NCBI GenBank assembly: GCA_035235625.1
Contig: CP141146.1
Location: 25,042,501 to 25,106,500, forward strand
Direction of reading: 5' to 3'
Length of the DNA stretch: 64,000 nt
From: Saururus chinensis
Taxonomy: Eukaryota; Streptophyta; Magnoliopsida; Piperales; Saururaceae
Position numbers and translations under genes: made by a program. Positions 33,148 to 44,866 of this stretch are shown here, piece after piece (positions within the stretch are counted from its first letter, which is position 1; each line of letters starts with the position of its first letter). Below the pieces are notes generated by a model, which had not been told where the DNA came from, did no database searches, and was given only the letters and a program-made list of their open reading frames with translations.

Positions 33148-33180
33148 TCCCCCTTGGGCTATTTCATGACAAAGCTCTAC
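33148..33180 (-). promoter_or_regulatory. Copia-type polypurine tract
   Basis: The minus strand reads TTTGTCATGAAATAGCCCAA followed by GGGGGAGATTG. TTTGTCAT...AAGGGGGAGATTGT is the familiar end of the internal region in many plant copia elements, directly before the 3' LTR. It indicates a minus-strand copia element whose coding region has been lost or lies in decayed sequence to the right. Confidence 0.6.
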
Positions 33181-34110
33181 GAGTATGAAAATAAACAATT
33201 ACAACTCTTTGACAAAATATGACTTGACTTTCTTATAAGAACATATGTATTCATATGTAGTATATTAGATTATTTCGGTGATCAAAATAATGTCAAATTG
33301 ATGTGTAATTTGAGTAACATGATATATTGGTTGTTAATCAAAATCACGTGGTGAAGATAACGTACATTAGAATACTAAACAATATTTTTGAAGTGATTTG
33401 ATAGGTAAAAGCTTGCACACGCATCATGTTCACATACTTGGGATAAAGAGTTTACCATATCATAGTGTTAAAAAATGAGTGGAAAAGAGTGAAATGCATA
33501 TGTATGTAAATTTTCATATGTGATCGATCGGATTTGAAATAGGATTGATTGGGAAAAAAATTGTATTTTTGGTATCATAGTTGTACTATAGCCGTACTAT
33601 TCAATGAACGATTGGAGTATTGTAGAGAATGATTGTTCCAACTTATAGAATCGGATATTGTAGTTGTTACTATAGCAACCAAGCAATTGGTTATTATAGT
33701 GATCTTTAGGTCAAAACACAATTTCATAAAATAGGCCATTCTGAGTAGAATTTAATTTCTATTCAAAATCTACTACCTAAACCAAAGTAAGGAGTATTTT
33801 ATATGTGGGAAAAGAAGAGAAAAGTCATTATTAGGGTATAGAGGGATTGGTGTCTACTATATTGAGCTTTGAGTGATTTAAGGTTTTTATTGGCTATATG
33901 CTTTGAAGAAGAATTCCAATTAGCCAAAGAGAACCCACAATTATTCAATTCATAAATAGTTGTTGAAGATTTATGCTCAAATACACAACACAAAACAATT
34001 GTTAAAGTAGGCTTATTCATAAAGGAACTTTGTAGAAGCTTCATCGCCACAATCAAATGGAGCTTCGATTGGTCGAGTGCTATTAAAGAAGACTAAGATC
34101 AAACTCGAAA
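33181..34110. other. Decayed sequence right of the copia polypurine tract
   Basis: AT-rich sequence with no assignable domain. It would be the 3' internal part of the minus-strand copia element if that reading is right. A minus-strand frame at 34,056-33,799 has no recognised similarity. Confidence 0.3.
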
Positions 34111-34114
34111 AGAA

Positions 34115-34350
34115 AATCACCAACTCCATAAAATGAGTACCCTTAAGTAGGGACATTTTAGCGAGGGTAAAATAATATACCTACTAAAAAGGGTATATAG
34201 TGGGGGTTACTCGTATTCCCTAGATAAATTCACTAAAGTTTCATGTTGGTCTTCATTAGCGGGGGTTGGATAAGTGAAGACACCATGATATCCTATTGAG
34301 CATAGTGATGAGAGGGATTTCACATACTTCATTTGGGATTCTTCCACTAC
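34115..34350. mobile_element. CACTA-like fragment related to the terminus at 17,956
   Basis: Shares the ordered words ACCCTTAAGTAGGGACATTT, TTTTAGCGAGGG, TATAGTGGGGGTTA and ATTAGCGGGGGTTGG with the minus strand of 17,800-17,950. A CACTACAAATTAATGG string begins at 34,345 and could be a terminus. Ends and target duplications are not resolved. Confidence 0.35.
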
Positions 34351-35224
34351 AAATTAATGGAATATACCCTGCCAGAGTTAATCTTGTTTAGCCATGGGTA
34401 GCAAGGATTAGAAGAATATTTTTTTATAATCATTGAGTAATAAACAATGGGGATTTGGTGCTTGATTTTGGAAGGTTTCCACTGAAGCTTGAGGAAAAGG
34501 CATGGGTTTTGGGGGAAATCCAAAATCAATCTTGGTAAAATACTCCTACCAGATTCTCCCTCGTTGATTAAAACTCCAAAATGGCCCTTTCTCCCTACTG
34601 TGTGTCTTGGCTCTAAAGTACATGAAGCAATAATAGAGCTCAAGGCAATCAATATATGGCTCTGTTTAATTAGATACTACTATAACATGTATGTAAATCT
34701 TTCTTCTAGTTTGAATTCTTTAAGTCAGATTTTGAACAATTTTACATTCTTTTATGGTTTTGGGGATCAAAGTGACAACTTATTTTTTTTGGTCCTTTTT
34801 AATTCTTTCTTTTTGGATCTTATGCACTGATGTTTCTCAAAAAGTCTTCTCATCCAATTTATTTTCCTTGAGTTGTAAAAAAATTAGATTTGGTTGATTC
34901 CATCCACACATTCTTTGATTCATCATATCAAAACCATGTTGTTGATTGGCATGTTCTCTGATTTTCCTTCCACCTAATGATATATGTGTTTCTCTCTGCT
35001 TCACACGTTCTCATATATGCATTTTTGTGTAATGAATAGATATTTGGCATCTACTATTCTCATTATTTATGTGTTTTTTTGGTTTACCTTTGTTCATAAT
35101 TTGATCATATAAGAAACATATGAAAATAATGATTTACAAGCATGTACTTACTTCCATTCTCATGCCTCAAGTATATAAGAGTTTAGGAAATTACAGATAA
35201 CTTGATTGTTTATAATTAACTATT
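34351..35224. other. Spacer
   Basis: AT-rich. Two overlapping frames on opposite strands (34,347-34,652 minus; 34,489-34,830 plus) show no recognisable domain. Confidence 0.35.
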
Positions 35225-36627
35225 TGTAAGTGTATAAGGTAAATATACTAGGATGAGTATTAAGGGTTGTTGAACCTCATGGATAGATGAATTATTACTA
35301 AATCTAAAAGAGATTTTTTATAATTTAACTTTAAAAGAACTTAAACTTAAATTCAACTAAGGAAGTAATTAGCTAGATTAAACAAAAGAGAACAATAGGA
35401 TGACAATTACTTAGGAATCAAATCCACTATAGAATCATAACAATTCTTTACCCTCAAATCTAAATCCCATGAAAATATGATCAAGCATTCTCAACAAAAA
35501 GGTAGAATTACTTTAGAAAGAATCATTACTAAAATCCTGGCATGAACTATCTTTGACAATAGAATTAATCATCTACACTAAACTAAATACAGGCATGACT
35601 CAGTGTAATCTTAGTATAACTGATCTAATTCATTAATCATATCAATATAAAAATTATTGCATGAAAATATTATTAAAATCATAGAAATTAGTATTAATGT
35701 AAATATCAAAACAATATAAATATATTATCTACAAGACAATAAATCAACATAAAATTATACAAACATAAAAACTCTTCCTTTAAAAGGAAATCTTTGTTAT
35801 ACAATTGTTATTATTCACAACTGAGATCTAAATTAAAAATAAAAAGAAACAAATGTAACTTATCTATAGTTTTTATCAACTCCTAAGTAAAAACAAAATA
35901 GCCGTCGATGGTAGAAGAAGGTTCTTAAATCTCCATTAAAAGCACTGAATGTTTCTCCATCTTTGCCCCCTTTTGCTATTCAAAAAATAGGCTAGAATCT
36001 ATTAATCTCAATATCAATATGTCATTATATAACTATAATAGTCATAGAAAGAAGTCCAATTGGAAAATGAGTCAAAACCGACTTAAAATAGGAAACTACA
36101 TGTTCAGTCAATCAATCACCAAAACAAGCCAATTGATTTGGAACACTGTTTCTACAATCTGGACAAATTTGTTCAATTTCATGTCTAGTTTCTATTTGTG
36201 AAGTAAAGTCTGTTCATTGGGCAATCCATATTCTTATCTAGTTTTTTACTATATTTATTAAGCTCTTTCATTCACATCTATATTTATTTTCAACGTGTTT
36301 GTCACTCAAAAAGTTGTTCAAATTATTTTAAAGCATGTCACAAATATCGAGAATTTTTTTGCACATTGCCCAGGGGAATCAAAATGAGCACCTTATGTAC
36401 AATACATAAAAAATCGTATATTACACTTGTAGTACATAAATAAAATTTTAACTTGATTCAAATACATGCCTAAAATACTAATAGTACACACAAATTAATT
36501 AACAATTAAGTTAAAATATTAATATATATCTCAACATAAATAAACCCTAATTAACCCTAAATTAACCAAAAACTATACTAGCAAATAAGGCAAAAAGGCG
36601 TATAAAATTGATATTTCATATGTATCA
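35225..36627 (-). mobile_element. LTR of family Y, copy 3 (most complete, 1.4 kb)
   Basis: On the minus strand it starts TGATACATATGAAATATC at 36,627 and probably ends near 35,225 (TTACA). It aligns with copy 1 (1-1,013) and copy 2 (8,048-8,229 and 12,528-13,443). A polypurine-like GTTTGGGGGTATT precedes the start, so it is a 3' LTR or a solo LTR. The last ~300 bp, with AGGTAAATATACTAGGATGA, look like the tract ahead of LTR ends in Athila/Tat-type elements. No partner 5' LTR is in the window. Confidence 0.65.
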
Positions 36628-36640
36628 AATACCCCCAAAC
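36628..36640 (-). promoter_or_regulatory. Polypurine tract ahead of LTR Y3
   Basis: The minus strand reads GTTTGGGGGTATT directly before the LTR start. The minus-strand text just upstream, TTGAGGACTAGCAAAACATA, is the kind of sequence found before the polypurine tract of Athila/Tat elements. Confidence 0.6.
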
Positions 36641-38496
36641 ATATGTTTTGCTAGTCCTCAAGAAAAATAAAACAAACTAATCTAGAAAAAATAAATGCCC
36701 CTTTCGTAGGAAAACATAATTACATTTAGCATATGTGACAAGCCTTTGAAACCCTAGGTGTTGTTAGTTGAACGAGTTGTGCCTCATAAGGGTCTACAGC
36801 AATGATACCTACAAACATCTGAACCTAAGAAGAAAAAAAAAACAAGACAAGAAAACAAAAACTCTAAAAACAATTTTCTCATAAAAACATATAACTATTT
36901 TTAAAAAGAAATATTCTCAAATACTTGAAACAAGTAAATAATTTCAATCCGATCACTTTCAAGTAAGGAATTATCCATTCTATAACCCCATCTTGGAAAT
37001 AATTACACAACTATACATATACATTTCAAAAATATAAAGTGCATAAACCTAAATCTTTATTAACAATCATATCTTAATGTGACCCATTAACAAAGCTCAT
37101 TAAAGTTTACTAATTCAAAAATATAACAATGACATTTTTACATCCTTAATATCTTATAATAAATCATCATGTAATGACATTAAATTATCAATCAATTTTA
37201 GTGAGTAAGAGCATAATATACCTCAAAATATGACTTATGCAATACTTAGTTCTCTTAATCCTGTTTGTTCAAAGTACTAGGTGTTGAGACACCCTTCGGG
37301 CTTAAGAATTTGAACCATAAAGCTACGGAACCATGCAAGTCATAAAAAGAATTTTATCTCAACTATTTACCTTTTTATGCATACCCCTATACTTGCCTAG
37401 GCACGAGGCCCAGTTACTTAGTAAAAAGAGAAACAAACTTTTATTCTTTCTCTCTTTTTTCCATTTTTTTTTTAAAAATGACTTTTTTAATTCATTTTTT
37501 CAGTATACACATCCCAATTTTTTTCAAACAATAGCTAAGCACAAAGACCTATCCTAAAACATTAAAAACTACTCGAATGTGCCATGTTTTCAAAAATATA
37601 CTCATTTAAAGATATCTCACTTAGATTACGAACAATAAATCATGAAATTATAATCCTACAAGTTTCAAGTGTGTGAAATGTGATTTAAAAATATAAGCAC
37701 AACTATCCAAGACAAAGAAAAGAGAACAAAAATTAAGCACTCAATCACTTTCATTCCTTAATTAATTTATTTGAACTTTCTACGTGAAACTAATCTTTTC
37801 AAAAATAGGCATACGCTTTCAAAAGAAACATAAGAGAAAAAACAACATATATGAAAAAAGAAAGAAATAACCAAGAAAAAAAAATCTAAAACATCTTAAA
37901 ATAGGAAAGAAAAATAAGAAAGAAACATTCTTATAGACATAGTAGCAATGCGAAACTCAGGGTGCTATCATACGTGGCCTAACATCACATAACATTAAAT
38001 AAACCACTTAGTGAAATATGATTGTCACAATCCAAGATGGTAACCATGTGCAAGTGCAATAACATAAATGAAATAGCATGAACTATTCTTTTGGGCAACA
38101 CAATGCCTTATAACAAATCAACATTTAAAATAAAATCTATATTCCTAATAACTTCAAAAGTCTACCCTACTAGCATTGTGTATCACTTGTCAATGGAAAC
38201 CTGCTACTCTAAATCTGGAGCGTTTCCACTAGTATTGAGTAAGATGCATGGAAAATCACTCATAGTCATACCATGGAGATGGATATAGAAAAAAAAAGGA
38301 TCATTTAGATAATGAGCTGCAAGAGACCAGTTAAACGATGACACAAGTACACCACTGCATATGACACTTAATGTTGATTTGAACCAAAAATCATAGGGTA
38401 TGGCCTCTAACTAATAAAGGACAAGAGCAACCCAATTGAAAGTAGACATTGCTCAGGAAACAATTTAACTTATTGCTACCCAAATACGAACTCTAA
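36641..38496 (-). other. Non-coding 3' internal region of a Y-family element
   Basis: AT-rich, no coding domain in either strand. Its position next to the polypurine tract suggests the long non-coding stretch that Athila/Tat-type elements have between pol and the 3' LTR. It ends at the solo X LTR. The last ~65 bp (38,432-38,494) recur at 39,973-40,036 beyond that LTR. Confidence 0.45.
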
Positions 38497-39930
38497 TGCA
38501 TTAAATTAATGTTCAATTAAATGTTCTCACATTTCAAATTACAATCCTATTTTGTGTTAAAACATTGCTTATTTAGGCTATTTATATTTTGAATAGGTTA
38601 TTTTGACCTTAATTAAGTTTACATGTCTAAACAGGCTTCAACAGGATCCAACTAGAAGATAAAGTGAAGCCCAACTACCCAAAGCTATTTAAAAGTCAAG
38701 AATAGGCTCCTAATGGTCTAAACATGCATAGAATGGTCAAACACAACCTTATGGACCCATTGGATTTGAGATTTGCATCAAGAGAACTAAATTAGGAAAG
38801 AAGCTGATTCGAACAGATTGACACAACCTTAATATTTCGACTATATCTTTTAATGTAGAATTCATATTGATATGATTCTAGTGGCATTGGAAAGAAGCCT
38901 TCCGTGGCTACATTTGTTATGAGGAAGCAATTCCAAATTCCAAAGATTTAGGGGTCGAATTTGGCATGCAAACGGACAGCTAGTAAACTAACTTGAGGCT
39001 AGCACATGAAGAATATTTTCATTGATTGTGATTGATACACATAAGGAAAGACAATAATGCTGATTGGATAACTAAAGGAAGATTCAAAGATAATTATTTG
39101 CTAAATAAGTTATTGATTTATGTGATTTATTAGAATCTAATCATTGTCAAAGAAGCAACCAATTAGGGAATCAATCAGGATGCAATCTAGAGATATGATT
39201 TCACTTTCCTCTTTAAAGCAACCCCTTTTATTCCTATAAATAGAAGGGTGTACGTGATAGATGGAGAATCCCCTCCTCTTTGGAGCTCTCTTCCCCTATT
39301 TTCTTCTCTCATTTTATATTTTTATTTTTAGTTTTATTGTAATGGCTTTCTAAGCTCTCAAGCTAAGGCTAGAGGTAATTTGTAACAATCCAATGGAGTT
39401 CAATTCATGTTTCATTAATGGTTTCAAGTAAGTATTGTTTATTTGAAGTCATGTTTATTTAATATTGTTCTTCATCTTGTTTCTTTGTGATTTGGATACA
39501 TAAGATGCTTGAAGGCTCTCTTTTTTGATCTTTTGTGATTTGGATACATAGAAATCTTTAAGAGACAATTATTTTTATCCTTCATCTATCCAAAGTATTT
39601 TCTATCTTTAATTTCAATTTTAATGTTCATATCTTCCGGTTAGATAGAATCTTTATTCGATTCTAACTGAGGTAACATGATACATGAAGAACAACATTAG
39701 ATGTTACAATAATCCTTAATGCCTTAGTCTTTTCTCATCTTGATTTCTTGACTTTTTATTGCCTCAATACTCTCCTACTCTTTCTTTCTTAATTTTTTCT
39801 TCCTCTATTTCTTTGTAAGTATTTTCTTTGTTGTACAGGGCTTTCCCTGTGGATCAACCTTGTCTACTACAATTGGCAAGTAAAATAAATCTGAATTTGA
39901 CTTCTTCATAGTCTTGGTTCAAATGTAACA
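38497..39930 (+). mobile_element. Solo LTR of family X
   Basis: Starts TGCATTAAATTAATGTTC and ends AAATGTAACA. It is the opposite-strand relative of 3,612-4,816. No primer site or gag follows and no polypurine tract precedes it, so it is a solo LTR left by recombination. Flanking 5-mers (TCTAA, ATAGA) do not match, so no intact target duplication remains. A TATA box (39,235) is conserved with the other copy. Confidence 0.75.
39235..39243 (+). promoter_or_regulatory. TATA box in solo LTR X
   Basis: TATAAATAG followed by AAGGGTG; conserved with 4,259-4,267 on the minus strand. Confidence 0.55.
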
Positions 39931-39945
39931 ATAGACTCCCACTCA

Positions 39946-40080
39946 AAGGAGTAAACTATATGCTAACATTAAATCCCAATTGAAAGTAGACTTTGCTCAA
40001 GTAACAATTTAACTTATTGCTACCCGAATACGGACTTGTGCTCAAAGGAGTAAACTGTATGCTAATATTAAATCCTAGCA
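39946..40080. repeat. Short direct duplication around the solo LTR
   Basis: CTCAAAGGAGTAAACTATAT at about 39,943 recurs near 40,040, and the following ~60 bp (AATTGAAAGTAGACTTTGCT...) also occur at 38,434 on the other side of the LTR. The LTR thus sits in a locally duplicated unit of roughly 100 bp. Confidence 0.6.
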
Positions 40081-40499
40081 TCCCTAGAGATCCACTTGGA
40101 TCAGGCATGGGCCTAGAGATGTAGGTACCAACTGTGTTCATGGATATGCTGGCCAGAGGTAGATGAGCCTTCCATGACACTCAAAAACCTAGATGTGCAC
40201 GAGGTGCTCAAAGATCTAGGAACCAAAGTCCCGAAAGTGTCAAGGCCACATGGGCCTAAAGTGCCTCCATGGCTATTTGCATTGAGCTTACTTGATTCTG
40301 ACTCAAACACATGATACAATTCAGCCATATGATGCAATTCAGCCATATAATACTATTCTTGCATGGACTCATATGGATCAGCAAGTATAGGCCTAACAAA
40401 CCTCATGGTAGTAGTATTATAGACTAGTCACAACAAGGTATAGAAAGACGCAACTAGATTAAAGATTAATCACAACATATAACACATGAAACCCATTGG
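40081..40499. other. Spacer of probable transposon origin
   Basis: Moderately GC-richer than its surroundings. Minus-strand frames (40,346-40,113, 40,180-39,956) show no recognisable domain. Confidence 0.3.
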
Positions 40500-41160
40500 A
40501 AAAATCAGCATAATAACATGATGAATCAGGGCTGAAACATCTGAACCTAGTCATCATGGTATCATGACAAAGTAGGGCTGAAATAAATTAATAAACTCAG
40601 CATGACAATGAATCAAATTGGGACTGAAATGACTTAACCTAATCAGCAAGACAATAAATGAAATTGAGGCTGAGATAGTGTAACCTAATTCAGCAAGACA
40701 ATAAACCAAATTGAGGCTAGGATAGAATAACCTAATTCAGCAAGACAATAAATCAATTGAGGCTGAGATAGAATAACCTGATTCAGTAAGACAACAAATC
40801 AAATTGAGGCTGAAATAACTAACAAATTCAGCATGTCAATGAATCGAATTGGGGCTGAAGCAAATTGATATAATCAGCAAGAGAATAGCACAAATTAGGG
40901 CTGAAACTTACAATCAAATTCAGCAAGGTCATGACATGAATTAGGGCTAAAACTTATAATGAAATTCAGCAAGAGAATGGCACGAATTAGGGCTGAAACT
41001 TATAATCAAATCAGCAAGATAAGGACAAGAATTAGGGCTGATACTTAAAATCAAAATCAACATCATAAGAGGATCAAATTAGAGCTAAAATATATAATCA
41101 AAATCAGCATCATAAGAGGTCGAACTAGTGCTGAAATATACCATCAAAACCAGCATGATT
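40500..41160. repeat. Minisatellite, about 45-bp unit, roughly 13 copies
   Basis: The phrase AATCAGCAAGA(C/G)AATxxx-AAATT-GGGCTGAAA recurs every 42-48 bp, at about 40,600, 40,645, 40,690, 40,735, 40,783, 40,828, 40,873, 40,916, 40,964, 41,007, 41,060, 41,102 and 41,148. Middle copies are most alike; edge copies are diverged. Such arrays often lie inside LTRs or untranslated regions of plant Ty3/gypsy elements. Confidence 0.85.
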
Positions 41161-42239
41161 ATGAGTGTAAAAACTACATCCTACCTCTACCAAACTGCCT
41201 CCAAAACCTTGCTCCCTCACTCCTATGCCTCCGCTTCTAAGCTGAGTTCAAATGTGCTGAATTTCCCCTCCACAAGCTGCTGGACGTGGTGTCTTTTGGT
41301 GGGAGAAAGAGGTGAAAGAAGAGGCCGAACCAACAAAATTTGTGCCCCCCCCCTCCCCCCAATCTTTTTATTAACCAATTTCCAACTTTCTAGGGGCCTC
41401 AAAATAATCAGGAGGGCTAGACCAAAGGGCTGGTGCGTCCCCCCTCTCTAGAGTCCTTGATAGCATCTCCTATTTTCTAAGGGCTGCCCTCTAGAGCCCT
41501 TACGAACGACCCCTAATTTCTAGGGGTCACCCACTACATTCTAGGAACTTCCCCAAATATTATTCCCTCGGCCTAATCCTAGTTCCTTTGGACTCTCTCC
41601 CTCTCACGTTCCATTCCTAAAGGGCCGAACTGCCTGATTGACAAAATGGTCCTCCCTTTACCAAGGCCGAACCCCCAAATTCCGAAGTGGCCCCCTTCTC
41701 ACCAAGGGTAGACCCCTTATACCCTATTTGGCTATCAAAATAATCATACAATTCCAATCAATCAAGCAAATAGAGAAAACACATACTAGAAAAAAATTCC
41801 TACGATTAGGGATTAGGGGTGTTTCAATATCTTTCTACACCCTCAAACCTAAACCAAAAATTGTCGACAATGTTAAAGATAACATATATGACAAAAATAA
41901 GTAAAAGAGAGAAAGAAAGACATCACCTGAGAGCAACAACTCAAGAACTAATCTACTAATATAAAAGTGAAGGACATCAATTGAGAGATAACCGATGAAT
42001 AGAAGTAATGAGCATTCCCCCAAACCTAAAGTACTATATACCACAAAAGAAACAAAAACTACAATTAGAAAAGAAATGAACGAACTGGAAAATAAGTAAA
42101 TAAACTAACATGAAACAAGGAAGGAAAATAAACAAAATGAAGGGAAAAGAAATATATTAAAGTATGTGTTGCCTCCCAATAAACACTAAGTTTAACGTAT
42201 TCAACCAGACTGTGTGCATTCCCTCTCAGATATGTCTAG
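41161..42239. other. Probable untranslated transposon sequence next to the minisatellite
   Basis: Contains a C-rich stretch near 41,345 and several TTTCTAGGGG/CCCTAGAGCC-like short repeats (41,385-41,540). A minus-strand purine run TTTAGGTTTGGGGGAATG near 42,015-42,032 resembles a polypurine tract serving the gag-protease remnant on its right. No coding domain is seen. Confidence 0.4.
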
Positions 42240-43306
42240 GTGTGTGTGGTAGAGATTAGAATGAGCTCTTCTCTTAAATCTCTAAGAGGATGACACGGGA
42301 AAACTACAAGGTTTGACTTGGTTATTGGTTTTCACTACAAAAGATGGACCTCTATCAAAAGCATCAAACCTAAAATTGTCTACTATAAAACATTCAACAT
42401 CACAAGTCACTAGCAAATGGTTACGCTGTTTAAAAATAATTAGTTGCACTTTCATGTTCCCAAAGGACATCTTCATTACCTCTATCCTACAATTGATGCA
42501 TGCATTAGATGTAGCAAGGAAGGGAAGACCTAGAATGACAAGGATCTCATGTGTGGAGTTGGAAACATGTTCTATATCTAAGACAAGAAAATGAACTCGA
42601 AAAAAAAAACTGGTCGACCCTCACTAAGACATCCTCAATGACTCATCAAGGCTTACACATAGAACGGTCCACTAGCTGCAAGGTAACCGACATATGCTTC
42701 AAGTCACCTAACCCTAGTTTTCTCATATACCGAGTAAGGGAGGAGGTTAACACTTGCACCAAGGTGAAGGACTGCCTTATTGATAGAGTGATCACCCATG
42801 ACACAAAAACTAGTAGGGATGTTAGGGGCAGCAAAGAGCTAATTTGCTCGATCAGAAATACCTTTTTAGACACATGTTCTAGATTTGTGCTTCTGGGTAC
42901 AAAGGTCTTTATGAAATTTAGCATACGTGGGGACCTGCTTGATAGCCTCAATGAAAGGAACAATAATTTTAACTTGTTTAGGTTTCTAGAATTTCATTCA
43001 TCCTACTGAGAACTTGCCAAATGGCAGGGCCACACCTAAGCATTGGGATAATGGGGCCTCAAGGATATAGGATCCCTTATGGGTGGACTGGGACAATGGG
43101 GATAAAGGAGGGGAACAAGGAACATGCTCTGTCTTACGTGGTATACTCACTCCCACATGAGTCTCATTAGGGCCTACCCTTTCTAACTCCTGACTCCTAT
43201 CGTCTCTTACCGGTGTAACCCCAACCTTATCTTTAACAAGCCTCCCACTCCTAAGGGTCATTATAGATTGAACTTGTTCATTAGAGGGAGGAGGTCCCTC
43301 TACTTG
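42240..43306 (-). pseudogene. Ty3/gypsy (Athila-like) gag-protease remnant, cut by CACTA element 2
   Basis: Minus-strand frames show the linker with VQSIMTLRSGRLVKDKVG near 43,265 (the same linker in the first remnant reads SITTLRSGKVINK), a segment before the protease (42,963-42,700) and the protease end with LGLGDLKHMSVTLQLVDRS and MKMSFGNMKVQLIIF (42,730-42,430). It is a relative, not a recent copy, of the element at 1,014-3,238. Several frameshifts separate the pieces. Its upstream gag is not seen because the CACTA terminus begins at 43,307. Confidence 0.75.
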
Positions 43307-44816
43307 CACTACAACAAAACTAACTATTAGCAACTCATACGCATACGTCGCTAAAAATCACTACTTGCTACATATATAAAATCGTCACCAAAAAATCAAC
43401 TATTAGAGACGTAATATCATATGCATCAATAATAGCCACGTATTACCGACACTTACCTTAAAGCGTCGCTACTACTAAAGATATTAGCGAGGCTTTAAGG
43501 TAAGCATCGCTAATAATTACTCTATTAACGATGCTTGCACTAAGCGTCGCTAAAAGGTATACATTTTCTAAAAAAAGAAAAAAAAATCATAAATATTGGC
43601 GACACTCTTTCTTAAGTGTCGATAATACATATACTATTAGCAATGCTTAATAAAAGCATCACTAATAGTAATAAATTTTAAATAAAATTAAACATTTAGA
43701 AATATTAGCGACGCTTGTAAATATGCGTCGCAAATAGTATTGATAATAGTGATGCTTGTCTACAAATGTCGCTATTAGCTTTATTAATTAATTTTATTTA
43801 ATAAATATTTATATAATAAATAAATATTAAACAAAAGTAAAAATAAACTTCTTAAATATAATATATTTTATTAATTATTTACTATTTGTATAGATAATAA
43901 ATAAATATTAAATTTTTAATAATATGTAGTTTTAATAATAGAAGGTAGAGAGAGAGGGTGAGGAGAAAGAGAAAAAGGGGAGAGAGGGTAGAGAGAGAGA
44001 AGAGTGAGTGAGGGAGAGAGGGGAAGAGAGAGGAAGAAAGAGAGAGGAGAGAGAGAGAGGAAGAGAGAGGGAGGGAGAGAAGATAAGAGAGAAGAGAGGA
44101 GGGAAGAGAGGAGAGGAGAGAGAGAAGAAAGGGAGAGGGAGTGAGGGAGGGAAGGAGAGAGAAAGAGGGGAGAGAGAGAGAGAGAAGAGAGGAGAGAGGG
44201 TAGAGAGAGAAAGAGGAGAGAAAGGGTAGAGAGAGAAGAGAGAGGGAGTGTATAGAGAGAGTGAGGAGAGAGAGATAAATATTTTTAAATTATAAATTAT
44301 TTTAAAAAAAATTAAAAATTAAAAAAATAATAGTAGCATTGATTACTTTGATGCGTTGCTCTACATAAGTGTTGTAGCGATGCTTAGTAGTATGCATCGC
44401 TACTATCCTAAGGTAGTATCAACGCATAAAGCTATGCATCGCTACTACATTATATAGTAGCAACGCATAGCATTATGCATCGAGAATAATGTAAATTATT
44501 TTAAAAAATTAATAGAAAATACAAAGGGGGGAGAGAGAGGGGGGAAGAGAGAGGGGAGGGAGTGAAAGAGAGAGAGGGGGTAGAGAGAGATAGAGAGGAT
44601 AAAGTGTAGAGAGAGAAGAGGGGAGAGAGAGAGGAGAGGAGAGAAAGAGAGAGAGGAGAGGAGAGAAGAGGGTAGAGAGAGAGAAAAGGGAGAGAGGTTA
44701 GAGAAAGAGAAAGAGGGGAGAGATGACAAGAGAGAGAGGAGAGGAGAGAGAGAAGAGAGGAGAGAGAGAGAATAGAGAGAGAGAGAGGAGAGAGAGAGGA
44801 GAGGAGAGGAGAGGAG

Positions 44817-44866
<50 letters not shown>

